Assembly: GCA_020186115.1 (NCBI GenBank)
Contig: WSYJ01000001.1
Coordinates: forward strand, 806,001 to 870,000
Length of the DNA stretch: 64,000 bases
Source: Histomonas meleagridis
Lineage: Eukaryota; Parabasalia; Tritrichomonadida; Dientamoebidae
Reading direction: 5' to 3'
The notes beneath the pieces were generated by a model, which was not told the origin of the DNA, made no database searches, and worked only from the letters and a program-made list of their open reading frames with translations. Below, one piece after another: positions 31,532 to 41,091 of the stretch. Made by a program: the position numbers and the translations under genes. Every line of letters begins with the position of its first letter. Position 1 is the first letter of the stretch.

Positions 31532-32859
31532 ATGCAACAGCAACAACGAAAGCCAGCGAAAATTCTTCTTATAATTTTAGATGGACTTGGAGATACTACA
31601 CAAGAAATTGAAGGCCGTCAAGGGACATGTTTAGAACTTAGTCGACATCCAACGTTTGATTCTTTTACACGCACAGGTTTAGTTGGATTGATGGATTCAG
31701 TATCACCAGGGTTACCATGTGGTAGTGACACAGCACATTTATCGTTATTTGGTTATCCACCTTTTACTTATTATAACGGTCGAGGAGCATTTGAAGCATT
31801 AGGAGGAGGTATGCCTATGGAACCAGGGGACATTGCATTTAAATCCAATTTTTCTACTATGTATGGAGATGTCGTTCGATATCGTCGTTGTGATCGACAT
31901 TTTGAAGTTGAAGGTCCAATATTATGTCAATATTTAGATGGAGTTAAGATTCCAGAATTTCCTGAAGTACAAGTTTCCATCGCTTATGCCACAGAACATC
32001 GTTGTGCAGTTCGAATTCGTGCTCCTAACATGAGTGATCACATTACAGGCACTGATCCAATTCATGACAATTTACCATTACTTCGATCAGAGCCATTAGA
32101 TGATGATCCGAAGTCATTTTATACTTCTAATATTGTTAATAAGTTATCTGATGTTTTACGGGAGAAACTTAATTCACATGAAATCAACAAGAAACGTATT
32201 GAAGAAGGGAAAGAACCAGCGAATGTTATTTTTGCTTCGTGGTCCAGGGGATGCGTATGAATGTTGAAACATTTGAAAAGCGACATCAAGTTCGTACATT
32301 TTTGATAGCGCCGACAGCCATCATTGCCGGCTTAGGGATCAGCGTTGGTTTACCCATTGTTAAAGTCGACGGAGCGACCGGTGACATGGACAGTAACTAC
32401 AAAGCTAAATCCAAATCAGCGAGTGATCATATTATTAGTGAAGAATATGATATGGGTATTGTTCACATTAAAGGTACAGACGACGCTGCGCACGACGGGA
32501 AACCGAATAAGAAAGTTGAACTTATTGAACGAGCTGACGAAGCCATTGGAGAACTCATTAAGACATTAAGTGCATATGAAGTTGAACACGACGAACGCTT
32601 TATCATTGGTGTTGTTGCAGATCACACGACGTCGTCGAAGTGGCTTGACCACACATTCGAACCTATTCCAGTTTGTTTTACAGAAATCTCTAAAGCAGCA
32701 GAAGCGTTGGGATATCAGCACAAGCGTAACGAGACACCGTACATTCCATCAGATCATATTGAAAGTTATAACGAAATTACTGCCGCGCGTGGAAGTTTAG
32801 GACGCTTTTGTGGATCGAAACTTATGGAACTTTTATTGAAATTGTCCGGAAGGAAATGA
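31532..32859 (+). CDS. Archaeal-type cofactor-independent phosphoglycerate mutase, left-arm copy, frame broken
   Basis: Interconverts 2- and 3-phosphoglycerate in glycolysis. The product belongs to the alkaline-phosphatase-fold ApgM family, about 442 residues. Metal and nucleophile motifs are present: LDGLGD (Asp17), CGSDTAHLSLFGY with the presumed nucleophile Ser65, VDGATGDMD, HIKGTDDAAHDG and VVADHTT. Compared with the right copy, the left has an extra T at about 32228-32232 and an extra G at about 32248-32250. This splits the frame into 31532-32260 and 32239-32859. Each arm is broken at a different place, so one intact gene may underlie both. Confidence 0.85.
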
Positions 32860-33093
32860 AATGAAACAAAAGCATGAATGAATAAACAAATAAATTCCAT
32901 ATTTTATGTAAACATCTGTAAGGGGAAATTCAGTAATCACAACATAAAGATTAAATACATTTCCTCATGCATTATTTATCTCAAATGTAGAGCTTCAAAC
33001 TTATCGTGACACTTTTTCTTGAATGAATTTATTTAATGAAATTTCAATGGGATATTGTCAGAAAAACCAAAAAAGTTGAATCAAGGATATCGT

Positions 33094-34637
33094 TTATACG
33101 ATCTGTGAGAAGACATACGACAAGCTAGCAGCCGAACCGTAAAAGAATGCCGCAATCGGGAGTGCCACGGTGCAAAGGATGCTATATAATTTTAATGTTT
33201 TGACACCATCAGGATCTTCCTCAATTTTTATTTTTTCTTCTTCTTCTTTGCTATCATTTCCCTCAGGGTCATATTGTCCAGCCACAACTGTTATATCTTC
33301 GTTATTAAGTTCTTCATCATCAAGTTGGTTATCTTCATTTTCTCCTTCATTCTTACCATCTATAATATCTTTTTCTTCACTCATGAAATCGAACACGAAG
33401 AATGTATACATATAACCTATTACAGGCAAACATGCAATGACAAACAGAAGGTAAAGGACATTCTTACTAAATGTGATGTTAGGGATCTGAATTTTCATAT
33501 CCAATTGTTAATGAATTAGAAGCTATCAAAACGAAGGCTTCTATTATATCTTTCACATTATCAGATACTGCAGAGTGTGGTCTACAAATCCCAAGAACTA
33601 CAACCCAAACGCATTCAATTACAAGACACCCTATTGGAATGTCAAACCCACCAACGACTGCATAAACAATTTGGTGTGCAGTCGATGCTAACTCGAACCA
33701 ACGCCAATTTTTACTTTTATAATCCTCAGCGATACTTTCATGTCCACCTAAAATGAGGCAAACTTTTGTAGCGAAAGGAAAAGCGACATTAAAAATTGCA
33801 TAAAATGAAACTACTGGCCAATATAATCCATATGATGATTGTATTACATCCAAGAAGAGTTCAGTTGTTGGTATCAACAAATAATTTGAAATAGATATCA
33901 CCAAATTTAACATTTTCTTGGCAACAAAAAGGATATTATCTTTACAATATGCCACTACATTAATTATTACTGACAAAACTATTATTATTGCATAACATAT
34001 ACAAGCCACTATGGTTAAATTTGTTTTCACACTATAAATAGGTGCAGCTATTATATGAAATATAAATAGTCCCATTATCACCGATGAAAACACTTGAATT
34101 GGAGTAATATGTGGTAATACAGTTGCGTTTGTCATTGATATAATTAGGGAAAAACCCAGGGAAGCCAAATATCATGAAGAAGAATATTAATTTACTTTCA
34201 CATTTTCCAAGTGCATAAACTAATCCTCCAGCCGCTAACACGCCAATACCGACATAAACGAAAATCATGAAATTAAATGAAATTCCGGCGCCTATTAATG
34301 CTAATGCTGCAGCGCCTGGAACATTAACAAATGAACCTGAAACACCACGACATGTATTAATGACAAAGAAAAGTTGAAATAAAGTCCACGCCATTGAATA
34401 TAAAACAAAATTGTCGACGTTTGACATTTGTTCAATTGGCGTAAATTGACTTTTAATTACTTCTATAAGGTTATAAGCCCATGAAAATAGTTGAATGGAT
34501 GACTCACTTACTTTAGAACGAAAGATTTTAGTTGCCGCCATTCTTTGGAATGTTTGAATAACTGATATAGTTTCTTCAAGAAGTGATTTTGATTCCTTAA
34601 ACAGGCCAAAGATTTGACCTAATGCTTCTATCAACAT
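33094..34637 (-). CDS. Multi-pass membrane protein, left-arm copy, two frameshifts, full-length middle
   Basis: Unknown family. The ATG at 34637 begins MLIEALGQIFGLFKESK. About eight hydrophobic segments follow, and near the C-terminus an acidic loop (EEKDIIDGKNEGENEDNQLD) precedes the last transmembrane stretch ending SLSYVFSQIV. The frame breaks at an extra C near 34145-34148 and again near 33480-33484. This copy contains a 102-bp in-frame segment (about 33780-33881, including LLIPTTELFLDVIQSSYGLY) that the right copy lacks, and keeps the natural C-terminus. No signal peptide is obvious. Its function cannot be assigned from sequence. It lies next to a type I membrane protein gene in both arms. 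Confidence 0.65.
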
Positions 34638-34972
34638 ATTTCGTAATGATGATAAATTGAAAGAATTATTTCAAAGGATTTAATAACATCGTTGAAATTT
34701 CTTAACAACCGAATTCGATTCAAACAACTCTCTGACAAGTGTCACAATTTCAATTAAATTGTAACGTATTTTAATTCAAATGGTTTCTCAAATCAAATAT
34801 TCGTAACGACAATTTCAATTGAATTGTAACGTATTTTAATTCAAATGGTTTCTCGAATCAGGTTTTCCTATCAAAAAGTTTATAACGACATCACCTACAT
34901 CATTTTCAGAACAAAATTTAACTACAATATTTCATTAGTTTTATTTATTAAATCTTGCAGAAAAGAGAAACC
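34638..34972. repeat. 65-bp direct repeat upstream of the membrane protein gene, left arm
   Basis: Two copies of a block containing CAATTTCAATT, then GTAACGTATTTTAATTCAAA and TGGTTTCTC, lie at about 34744-34860 with a 65-bp period. Each includes the near-palindrome CAATTTCAATTGAATTG. The mirror copy is at 37404-37517. Its position in the 5' flank of the multi-pass membrane gene suggests regulation, but this is inference. Confidence 0.6.
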
Positions 34973-35374
34973 TTAACAATGCAAGAATGTGTGGAATATT
35001 TCCATTCCTTTCATTTCGACTTCCCAATCATGTTTACATTCGCATATAGTAACTATAATCATAGTAATTAATAAAATGACGAATGTAACGAAATAAGCTA
35101 AAAAGAAAACACTATCACCACCACCAGCGTCATCAGTATATAAAATTGGATTATTACCCGATGATACGATTGACTGTCTTGGGCCAACTGGTTTATATAA
35201 GTTATAAGGATTTTGAACATTTTCGTATGTGCCGCAACCTAAAACAAATACATTTGAATGATTTATTGTATATTTTGATTCAAAAATGCTGTGAAAAGCC
35301 ATCAAAAAGCTCAATTGAATAATTAACGGCTTCAAAATCTGACATGAGTTCACAAAAACATTGTTCAGCATCAT
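34973..35374 (-). pseudogene. Truncated C-terminal copy of a type I membrane protein
   Basis: From 35266 to 34973 this is identical in sense to the end of the gene at 36685-37275: INHSNVFVLGCGTYENVQNP, a transmembrane helix FFLAYFVTFVILLITMIIV and the cytoplasmic tail ending FHTFLHC. The bases before 35266 are unrelated to that gene, so the N-terminal half and promoter are missing. An ATG at 35374 opens a frame that overlaps the stop of the upstream gene in TAATG, but the first 36 residues are probably accidental coding. This marks the inner breakpoint of the inverted duplication. Confidence 0.75.
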
Positions 35375-36561
35375 TAATCATTTTTTACTTTAATTGGTCT
35401 GCAGCAGCACAATTTTTTACACCTACAAAAGCAAATTGCACCGAAAGAAATGAAAACCACTGCCAGCACCACTCCAACAGCAATCAAAAACGTAGTGAAA
35501 TCGTTTTTTTCGATTACGATAATTATTTCGGTCTCTGGTGTGTCCGACGGCACGAGCGCCCAGTACGTGCGATTCAAGCAAAACGATTCAATTGTCATGT
35601 TTTCGACAGCATTTGGATACATTTCGACTTCTTTTTCATTTGTTATTAAAGGGCAATTTTTATTTATAGGAATTTTATCGCCTTTTTTTGTCATGTTATG
35701 TAAATATAAAATTTTATTATTTAAATTTGTTGTTGTTATACCACAAGGGTTCGTGTTATTATAAAAACAAGAATGAAAAATTTGTTCAATTATTGGATTC
35801 CCATATATTTCAATTTTATGAGTTTCTTTATTTCCAATAATTGTTAAATTTTTTATTATTAATTTACCGTTATAATTATTTATTGTATGATAATGTATTG
35901 ATGAATCATATTTCGTTACATTCTTAAAGTTTGCAGATTCGATTAAAAAAGAAGAAGAAGATTCATTAAAATGAAAATTCATATCATCAGCAAGAACAAA
36001 ATTTTGAGTAATGAAATTCCCATAAATAAAAAGTTCAGATGTATCTACAAATGTTATTATATTACTAATGTTAATAGGATTTAATGTATTTGATGTTAAA
36101 GAAGATGTTTCTGAAATACGTAATGGAAATGGTGGAACACTATTAACTAAAATGACATTGATAAATAATGGTAAATGATATGGAATTTGTTGTGTTATGA
36201 TATAATTTGTAAATGTTATGTTTTTAATGAATGTACATGAACGACTTATACCTTTTGTTATAGAATTGATTTGTTCTGATAGTGTTTCTTGATTTTGGTT
36301 TTGATTTTCGAAGTAAACACCTTCAAAGTTATTACCGCAAATAGATAATGTAAATTCACTAAAATAAGAATAGTTTCCAGGCAAAACATTAGCAGTATAA
36401 TTATTATCAATGATTGTAATTCGGTCAGAATACATTATAAACTTTGCAAAGGTATCAAATTGAAGAAATTGATCTGTGCCTGAATGATATTCGTAATTAT
36501 AATCATTTAAATCTTTAACAGTAATTTCGGAGGTAAGTTGAATGAGAAAAAGAATGACCAT
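35374..36561 (-). CDS. Type I membrane protein, large extracellular domain, unknown family
   Basis: A 395-residue protein from an ATG at 36561. The N-terminus VILFLIQLTSEI is a likely signal peptide. A Ser/Thr/Asn-rich domain of about 330 residues follows, with many N-glycosylation sites (NNYT, NGNF-like, NISN, NVTK, NLT, NMT) and beta-rich segments of the kind found in polymorphic-membrane-protein-like surface proteins. One transmembrane helix (TTFLIAVGVVLAVVFISFGA) is followed by a short Cys/Lys/Arg tail (CFCRCKKLCCCRPIKVKND) that could be palmitoylated. It spans most of the unique spacer of the inverted duplication, so it is single-copy here. The stop is at 35374-35376. Confidence 0.75.
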   Translation of the reverse strand: MVILFLIQLTSEITVKDLNDYNYEYHSGTDQFLQFDTFAKFIMYSDRITIIDNNYTANVLPGNYSYFSEFTLSICGNNFEGVYFENQNQNQETLSEQINSITKGISRSCTFIKNITFTNYIITQQIPYHLPLFINVILVNSVPPFPLRISETSSLTSNTLNPINISNIITFVDTSELFIYGNFITQNFVLADDMNFHFNESSSSFLIESANFKNVTKYDSSIHYHTINNYNGKLIIKNLTIIGNKETHKIEIYGNPIIEQIFHSCFYNNTNPCGITTTNLNNKILYLHNMTKKGDKIPINKNCPLITNEKEVEMYPNAVENMTIESFCLNRTYWALVPSDTPETEIIIVIEKNDFTTFLIAVGVVLAVVFISFGAICFCRCKKLCCCRPIKVKND

Positions 36562-36684
36562 TGTTTAAAAATGGTTTGACGGAATTATATCACAAATTCA
36601 AATTTTAATCTCAAACGAATTGTATTTGTCTCAAAAAGTTGGATTTCATCTCAATTTTGACTATTTCGTTAAAACCGTCGACAG
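36562..36684. promoter_or_regulatory. Divergent promoter between two type I membrane protein genes
   Basis: 123 bp separate two ATGs that point apart. AAAACCGTCG at 36671-36680 lies 5-14 nt before the plus-strand ATG at 36685, with TCGTTAAAACC just before it. TTCCGTCAAACC near 36577-36588 (minus sense) lies about 16-27 nt before the minus-strand ATG at 36561. Both carry the Myb-site-like core. Confidence 0.45.
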
Positions 36685-37275
36685 ATGTTTCTTTGCTTTC
36701 TGTTGTCCATTAAACAAATAGATTACATTAGTTCGCATGAATGCCCAATCATTACATCAATATTACCAAGCGATAGTGCAATTTTTAATGTTCCAAGATT
36801 TGCAGAAGTCTCATTCTGTAATTGGGTTGATGATTTCGAAATATTAATTCAAATCCCAATCAATGATAAAACATAAGAATACGGACCATTCACAAACAAA
36901 GACAATGTTTTTGGTTTCGATATGTCAAAAGCAGATGTAGAAAGAGAAACAAAATATAAAATCGAAGTGAAAAACACAAACATAAATCATTCAAATGTAT
37001 TTGTTTTAGGTTGCGGCACATACGAAAATGTTCAAAATCCTTATAACTTATATAAACCAGTTGGCCCAAGACAGTCAATCGTATCATCGGGTAATAATCC
37101 AATTTTATATACTGATGACGCTGGTGGTGGTGATAGTGTTTTCTTTTTAGCTTATTTCGTTACATTCGTCATTTTATTAATTACTATGATTATAGTTACT
37201 ATATGCGAATGTAAACATGATTGGGAAGTCGAAATGAAAGGAATGGAAATATTCCACACATTCTTGCATTGTTAA
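36685..37275 (+). CDS. Type I membrane protein interrupted by one in-frame stop
   Basis: Start ATG at 36685: MFLCFLLSIKQIDYISSHEC, a likely signal peptide. A single in-frame TAA at 36874-36876 interrupts the frame. The same frame then continues without a break (EYGPFTNKDNVFGFDMSKAD) through INHSNVFVLGCGTYENV, a transmembrane helix (VFFLAYFVTFVILLITMIIV) and a short tail ending FHTFLHC, about 196 residues in all. The stop lies in the spacer, so there is no second copy to compare with. It may be a nonsense mutation, a base error or readthrough. The family is not recognised, but it resembles its divergent neighbour in layout (signal peptide, ectodomain, single helix, short tail). Confidence 0.6.
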
Positions 37276-37623
37276 GGTTTCTCTTTTCTGCAAGATTTAA
37301 TAAATAAAAAAAAAAAAAAAAACTAATGAAATATTGTAGTTAAATTTTGTTCTGAAAATGATGTAGGTGATGTCGTTATAAACTTTTTGATAGGAAAACC
37401 TGATTCGAGAAACCATTTGAATTAAAATACGTTACAATTCAATTGAAATTGTCGTTACGAATATTTGATTTGAGAAACCATTTGAATTAAAATACGTTAC
37501 AATTTAATTGAAATTGTGACACTTGTCAGAGAGTTGTTTGAATCGAATTCGGTTGTTAAGAAATTTCAACGATGTTATTAAATCCTTTGAAATAATTCTT
37601 TCAATTTATCATCATTACGAAAT
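37276..37623. promoter_or_regulatory. Intergenic region with A17 run and 65-bp direct repeat, right arm
   Basis: After the type I membrane gene's stop (37273-37275) comes TAAATAAA and a run of 17 A at 37306-37322; the left arm has only four A there. Two 49-bp blocks starting TTCGAGAAACC and TTTGAGAAACC lie at 37404-37452 and 37469-37517, 65 bp apart, upstream of the membrane gene at 37624. Confidence 0.6.
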
Positions 37624-39064
37624 ATGTTGATAGAAGCATTAGGTCAAATCTTTGGCCTGTTTAAGGAATCAAAATCACTTCTTGAAGAAACTATATCAGT
37701 TATTCAAACATTCCAAAGAATGGCGGCAACTAAAATCTTTCGTTCTAAAGTAAGTGAGTCATCCATTCAACTATTTTCATGGGCTTATAACCTTATAGAA
37801 GTAATTAAAAGTCAATTTACGCCAATTGAACAAATGTCAAACGTCGACAATTTTGTTTTATATTCAATGGCGTGGACTTTATTTCAACTTTTCTTTGTCA
37901 TTAATACATGTCGTGGTGTTTCAGGTTCATTTGTTAATGTTCCAGGCGCTGCAGCATTAGCATTAATAGGCGCCGGAATTTCATTTAATTTCATGATTTT
38001 CGTTTATGTCGGTATTGGCGTGTTAGCGGCTGGAGGATTAGTTTATGCACTTGGAAAATGTGAAAGTAAATTAATATTCTTCTTCATGATATTTGGCTTC
38101 CCTGGGTTTTTCCTAATTATATCAATGACAAACGCAACTGTATTACCACATATTACTCCAATTCAAGTGTTTTCATCGGTGATAATGGGACTATTTATAT
38201 TTCATATAATAGCTGCACCTATTTATAGTGTGAAAACAAATTTAACCATAGTGGCTTGTATATGTTATGCAATAATAATAGTTTTGTCAGTAATAATTAA
38301 TGTAGTGGCATATTGTAAAGATAATATCCTTTTTGTTGCCAAGAAAATGTTAAATTTGGTGATATCTATTTCAACTTTTCCTTTCGCTACAAAAGTTTGC
38401 CTCATTTTAGGTGGACATGAAAGTATCGCTGAGGATTATAAAAGTAAAAATTGGCGTTGGTTCGAGTTAGCATCGACTGCACACCAAATTGTTTATGCAG
38501 TCGTTGGTGGGTTTGACATTCCAATAGGGTGTCTTGTAATTGAATGCGTTTGGGTTGTAGTTCTTGGGATTTGTAGACCACACTCTGCAGTATCTGATAA
38601 TGTGAAAGATATAATAGAAGCCTTCGTTTTGATAGCTTCTAATTCATTAACAATTGGATATGAAAATTCAGATCCTAACATCACATTTAGTAAGAATGTC
38701 CTTTACCTTCTGTTTGTCATTGCATGTTTGCCTGTAATAGGTTATATGTATACATTCTTCGTGTTCGATTTCATGAGTGAAGAAAAAGATATTATAGATG
38801 GTAAGAATGAAGGAGAAAATGAAGATAACCAACTTGATGATGAAGAACTTAATAACGAAGATATAACAGTTGTGGCTGGACAATATGACCCTGAGGGAAA
38901 TGATAGCAAAGAAGAAGAAGAAAAAATAAAAATTGAGGAAGATCCTGATGGTGTCAAAACATTAAAATTATATAGCATCCTTTGCACCGTGGCACTCCCT
39001 GATTGCGGCATTCTTTTACGGTTCGGCTGCTAGCTTGTCGTATGTCTTCTCACAGATCGTATAA
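37624..39064 (+). CDS. Multi-pass membrane protein, right-arm copy with 102-bp deletion and shifted C-terminus
   Basis: Right copy of 33094-34637. The frame is open from 37624 to 39033 (469 residues), with MLIEALGQIFGLFKESK at the start, about seven hydrophobic helices and the acidic loop EEKDIIDGKNEGENED. Compared with the left, 34 residues are missing after VISIS (junction near 38372-38375), removing roughly one membrane segment. An extra T near 38999-39001 changes the last residues to PDCGILLRFGC; without it the protein would end SLSYVFSQIV at 39064 as on the left. Loss of one helix would change topology, so the two copies may not be equivalent. Family unknown. Confidence 0.65.
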
Positions 39065-39298
39065 ACGATATCCTTGATTCAACTTTTTTGGTTTTTCTGA
39101 CAATATCCCATTGAAATTTCATTAAATAAATTCATTCAAGAAAAAGTGTCACGATAAGTTTGAAGCTCTACATTTGAGATAAATAATGCATGAGGAAATG
39201 TATTTAATCTTTATGTTGTGATTACTGAATTTCCCCTTACAGATGTTTACATAAAATATGGAATTTATTTGTTTATTCATTCATGCTTTTGTTTCATT
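39065..39298. other. Convergent intergenic spacer, right arm
   Basis: 234 bp between the convergent ends of the membrane protein and ApgM genes, mirroring 32860-33093. No RNA gene or repeat was recognised. Confidence 0.5.
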
Positions 39299-40625
39299 TC
39301 ATTTCCTTCCGGACAATTTCAATAAAAGTTCCATAAGTTTCGATCCACAAAAGCGTCCTAAACTTCCACGCGCGGCAGTAATTTCGTTATAACTTTCAAT
39401 ATGATCTGATGGAATGTACGGTGTCTCGTTACGCTTGTGCTGATATCCCAACGCTTCTGCTGCTTTAGAGATTTCTGTAAAACAAACTGGAATAGGTTCG
39501 AATGTGTGGTCAAGCCACTTCGACGACGTCGTGTGATCTGCAACAACACCAATGATAAAGCGTTCGTCGTGTTCAACTTCATATGCACTTAATGTCTTAA
39601 TGAGTTCTCCAATGGCTTCGTCAGCTCGTTCAATAAGTTCAACTTTCTTATTCGGTTTCCCGTCGTGCGCAGCGTCGTCTGTACCTTTAATGTGAACAAT
39701 ACCCATATCATATTCTTCACTAATAATATGATCACTCGCTGATTTGGATTTAGCTTTGTAGTTACTGTCCATGTCACCGGTCGCTCCGTCGACTTTAACA
39801 ATGGGTAAACCAACGCTGATCCCTAAGCCGGCAATGATGGCTGTCGGCGCTATCAAAAATGTACGAACTTGATGTCGCTTTTCAAATGTTTCAACATTCA
39901 TACGCATCCCTGGACCACGAAGCAAAATAACATTCGCTGGTTCTTTCCCTTCTTCAATACGTTTCTTGTTGATTTCATGTGAATTAAGTTTCTCCCGTAA
40001 AACATCAGATAACTTATTAACAATATTAGAAGTATAAAATGACTTCGGATCATCATCTAATGGCTCTGATCGAAGTAATGGTAAATTGTCATGAATTGGA
40101 TCAGTGCCTGTAATGTGATCACTCATGTTAGGAGCACGAATTCGAACTGCACAACGATGTTCTGTGGCATAAGCGATGGAAACTTGTACTTCAGGAAATT
40201 CTGGAATCTTAACTCCATCTAAATATTGACATAATATTGGACCTTCAACTTCAAAATGTCGATCACAACGACGATATCGAACGATCATCTCCATACATAG
40301 TAGAAAAATTGGATTTAAATGCAATGTCCCCTGGTTCCATAGGCATACCTCCTCCTAATGCTTCAAATGCTCCTCGACCGTTATAATAAGTAAAAGGTGG
40401 ATAACCAAATAACGATAAATGTGCTGTGTCACTACCACATGGTAACCCTGGTGATACTGAATCCATCAATCCAACTAAACCTGTGCGTGTAAAAGAATCA
40501 AACGTTGGATGTCGACTAAGTTCTAAACATGTCCCTTGACGGCCTTCAATTTCTTGTGTAGTATCTCCAAGTCCATCTAAAATTATAAGAAGAATTTTCG
40601 CTGGCTTTCGTTGTTGCTGTTGCAT
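39299..40625 (-). CDS. Archaeal-type cofactor-independent phosphoglycerate mutase, right-arm copy, one frameshift
   Basis: Right copy of 31532-32859, with the same active-site motifs. The ATG at 40625 begins MQQQQRKPAK. An extra A near 40283-40286 (GATGATCG against GATGTCG on the left) breaks the frame after YGD. Downstream the reading is continuous to 39299, including ANVILLRGPGMRMNV where the left copy is broken. Because the two breaks fall in different places, the pair supports one functional sequence of about 442 residues. It would be an essential glycolytic step if no other phosphoglycerate mutase exists in the genome. Confidence 0.85.
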
Positions 40626-41091
40626 AACTTATTTAATGTTGAAAAATTGTTTTGTAAATAACCGAACACTTAACTTCTTTCAATTCAATCGTTTCTTTAC
40701 TTTATCTCGGTGACGGTTATTTCTTCGTTGTTCAATTCAATTCACTCGTCAGATTTCGATTTACTCTTTATGCATTTATTAGACTTATTTTCAAATTTAT
40801 GATGGTGTTAAGGAATGTAAATAAAAATTTGAAGATAATTATATCTATGATTTTTTTTGATATGTATTTTCACCACATTTCAAACACTTTCTCGAGATAT
40901 GATAAAAATAAGTAATGAGATATTGATTCAATCATTATTTTTATTTCTATTTCATTTTATTATAAAACAATGTTTATTGAATAAAAATTTACAAAATTTT
41001 ACGTTTTAATAATGTTTATATATTACCATGAAAATATTTTAGTATCATTTTTCATCTCAAAATTTATGGCTTATATTATTTATTATGATAA
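40626..41091. promoter_or_regulatory. Upstream region of phosphoglycerate mutase, right arm
   Basis: Mirror of 31066-31531, with the same two Myb-site-like motifs, GGTGACGGTTA near 40710-40720 and ATAACCGAA near 40658-40666. A 74-codon frame at 41012-41236 on the plus strand overlaps the antisense of the ankyrin exon and is not a gene. Confidence 0.4.

Larger units (their letters stand above)
24680..35266 (+). repeat. Left arm of a large inverted duplication
   Basis: This segment reappears in reverse complement at 36982-48462. The outer edge is TTTGGGTTCAAACG (left about 24680, right about 48462). The inner edge is ATAAATCATTCAAATG (35266 and 36982). Gene order mirrors exactly. Most of the length is nearly identical, with single-base insertions in both arms; the outermost 250 bp are more diverged. 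The arm is 10.6 kb against 11.5 kb on the right. The difference is largely six extra 170-bp ankyrin units on the right minus a 102-bp deletion there. Confidence 0.93.
35267..36981. other. Unique spacer between the arms
   Basis: 1,715 bp with no mirror copy. It contains the type I membrane gene at 35374-36561, a divergent promoter and the first 99 codons of the gene starting at 36685. Its existence and gene content argue against a simple fold-back sequencing artefact, which would usually give a very short loop. Confidence 0.85.
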
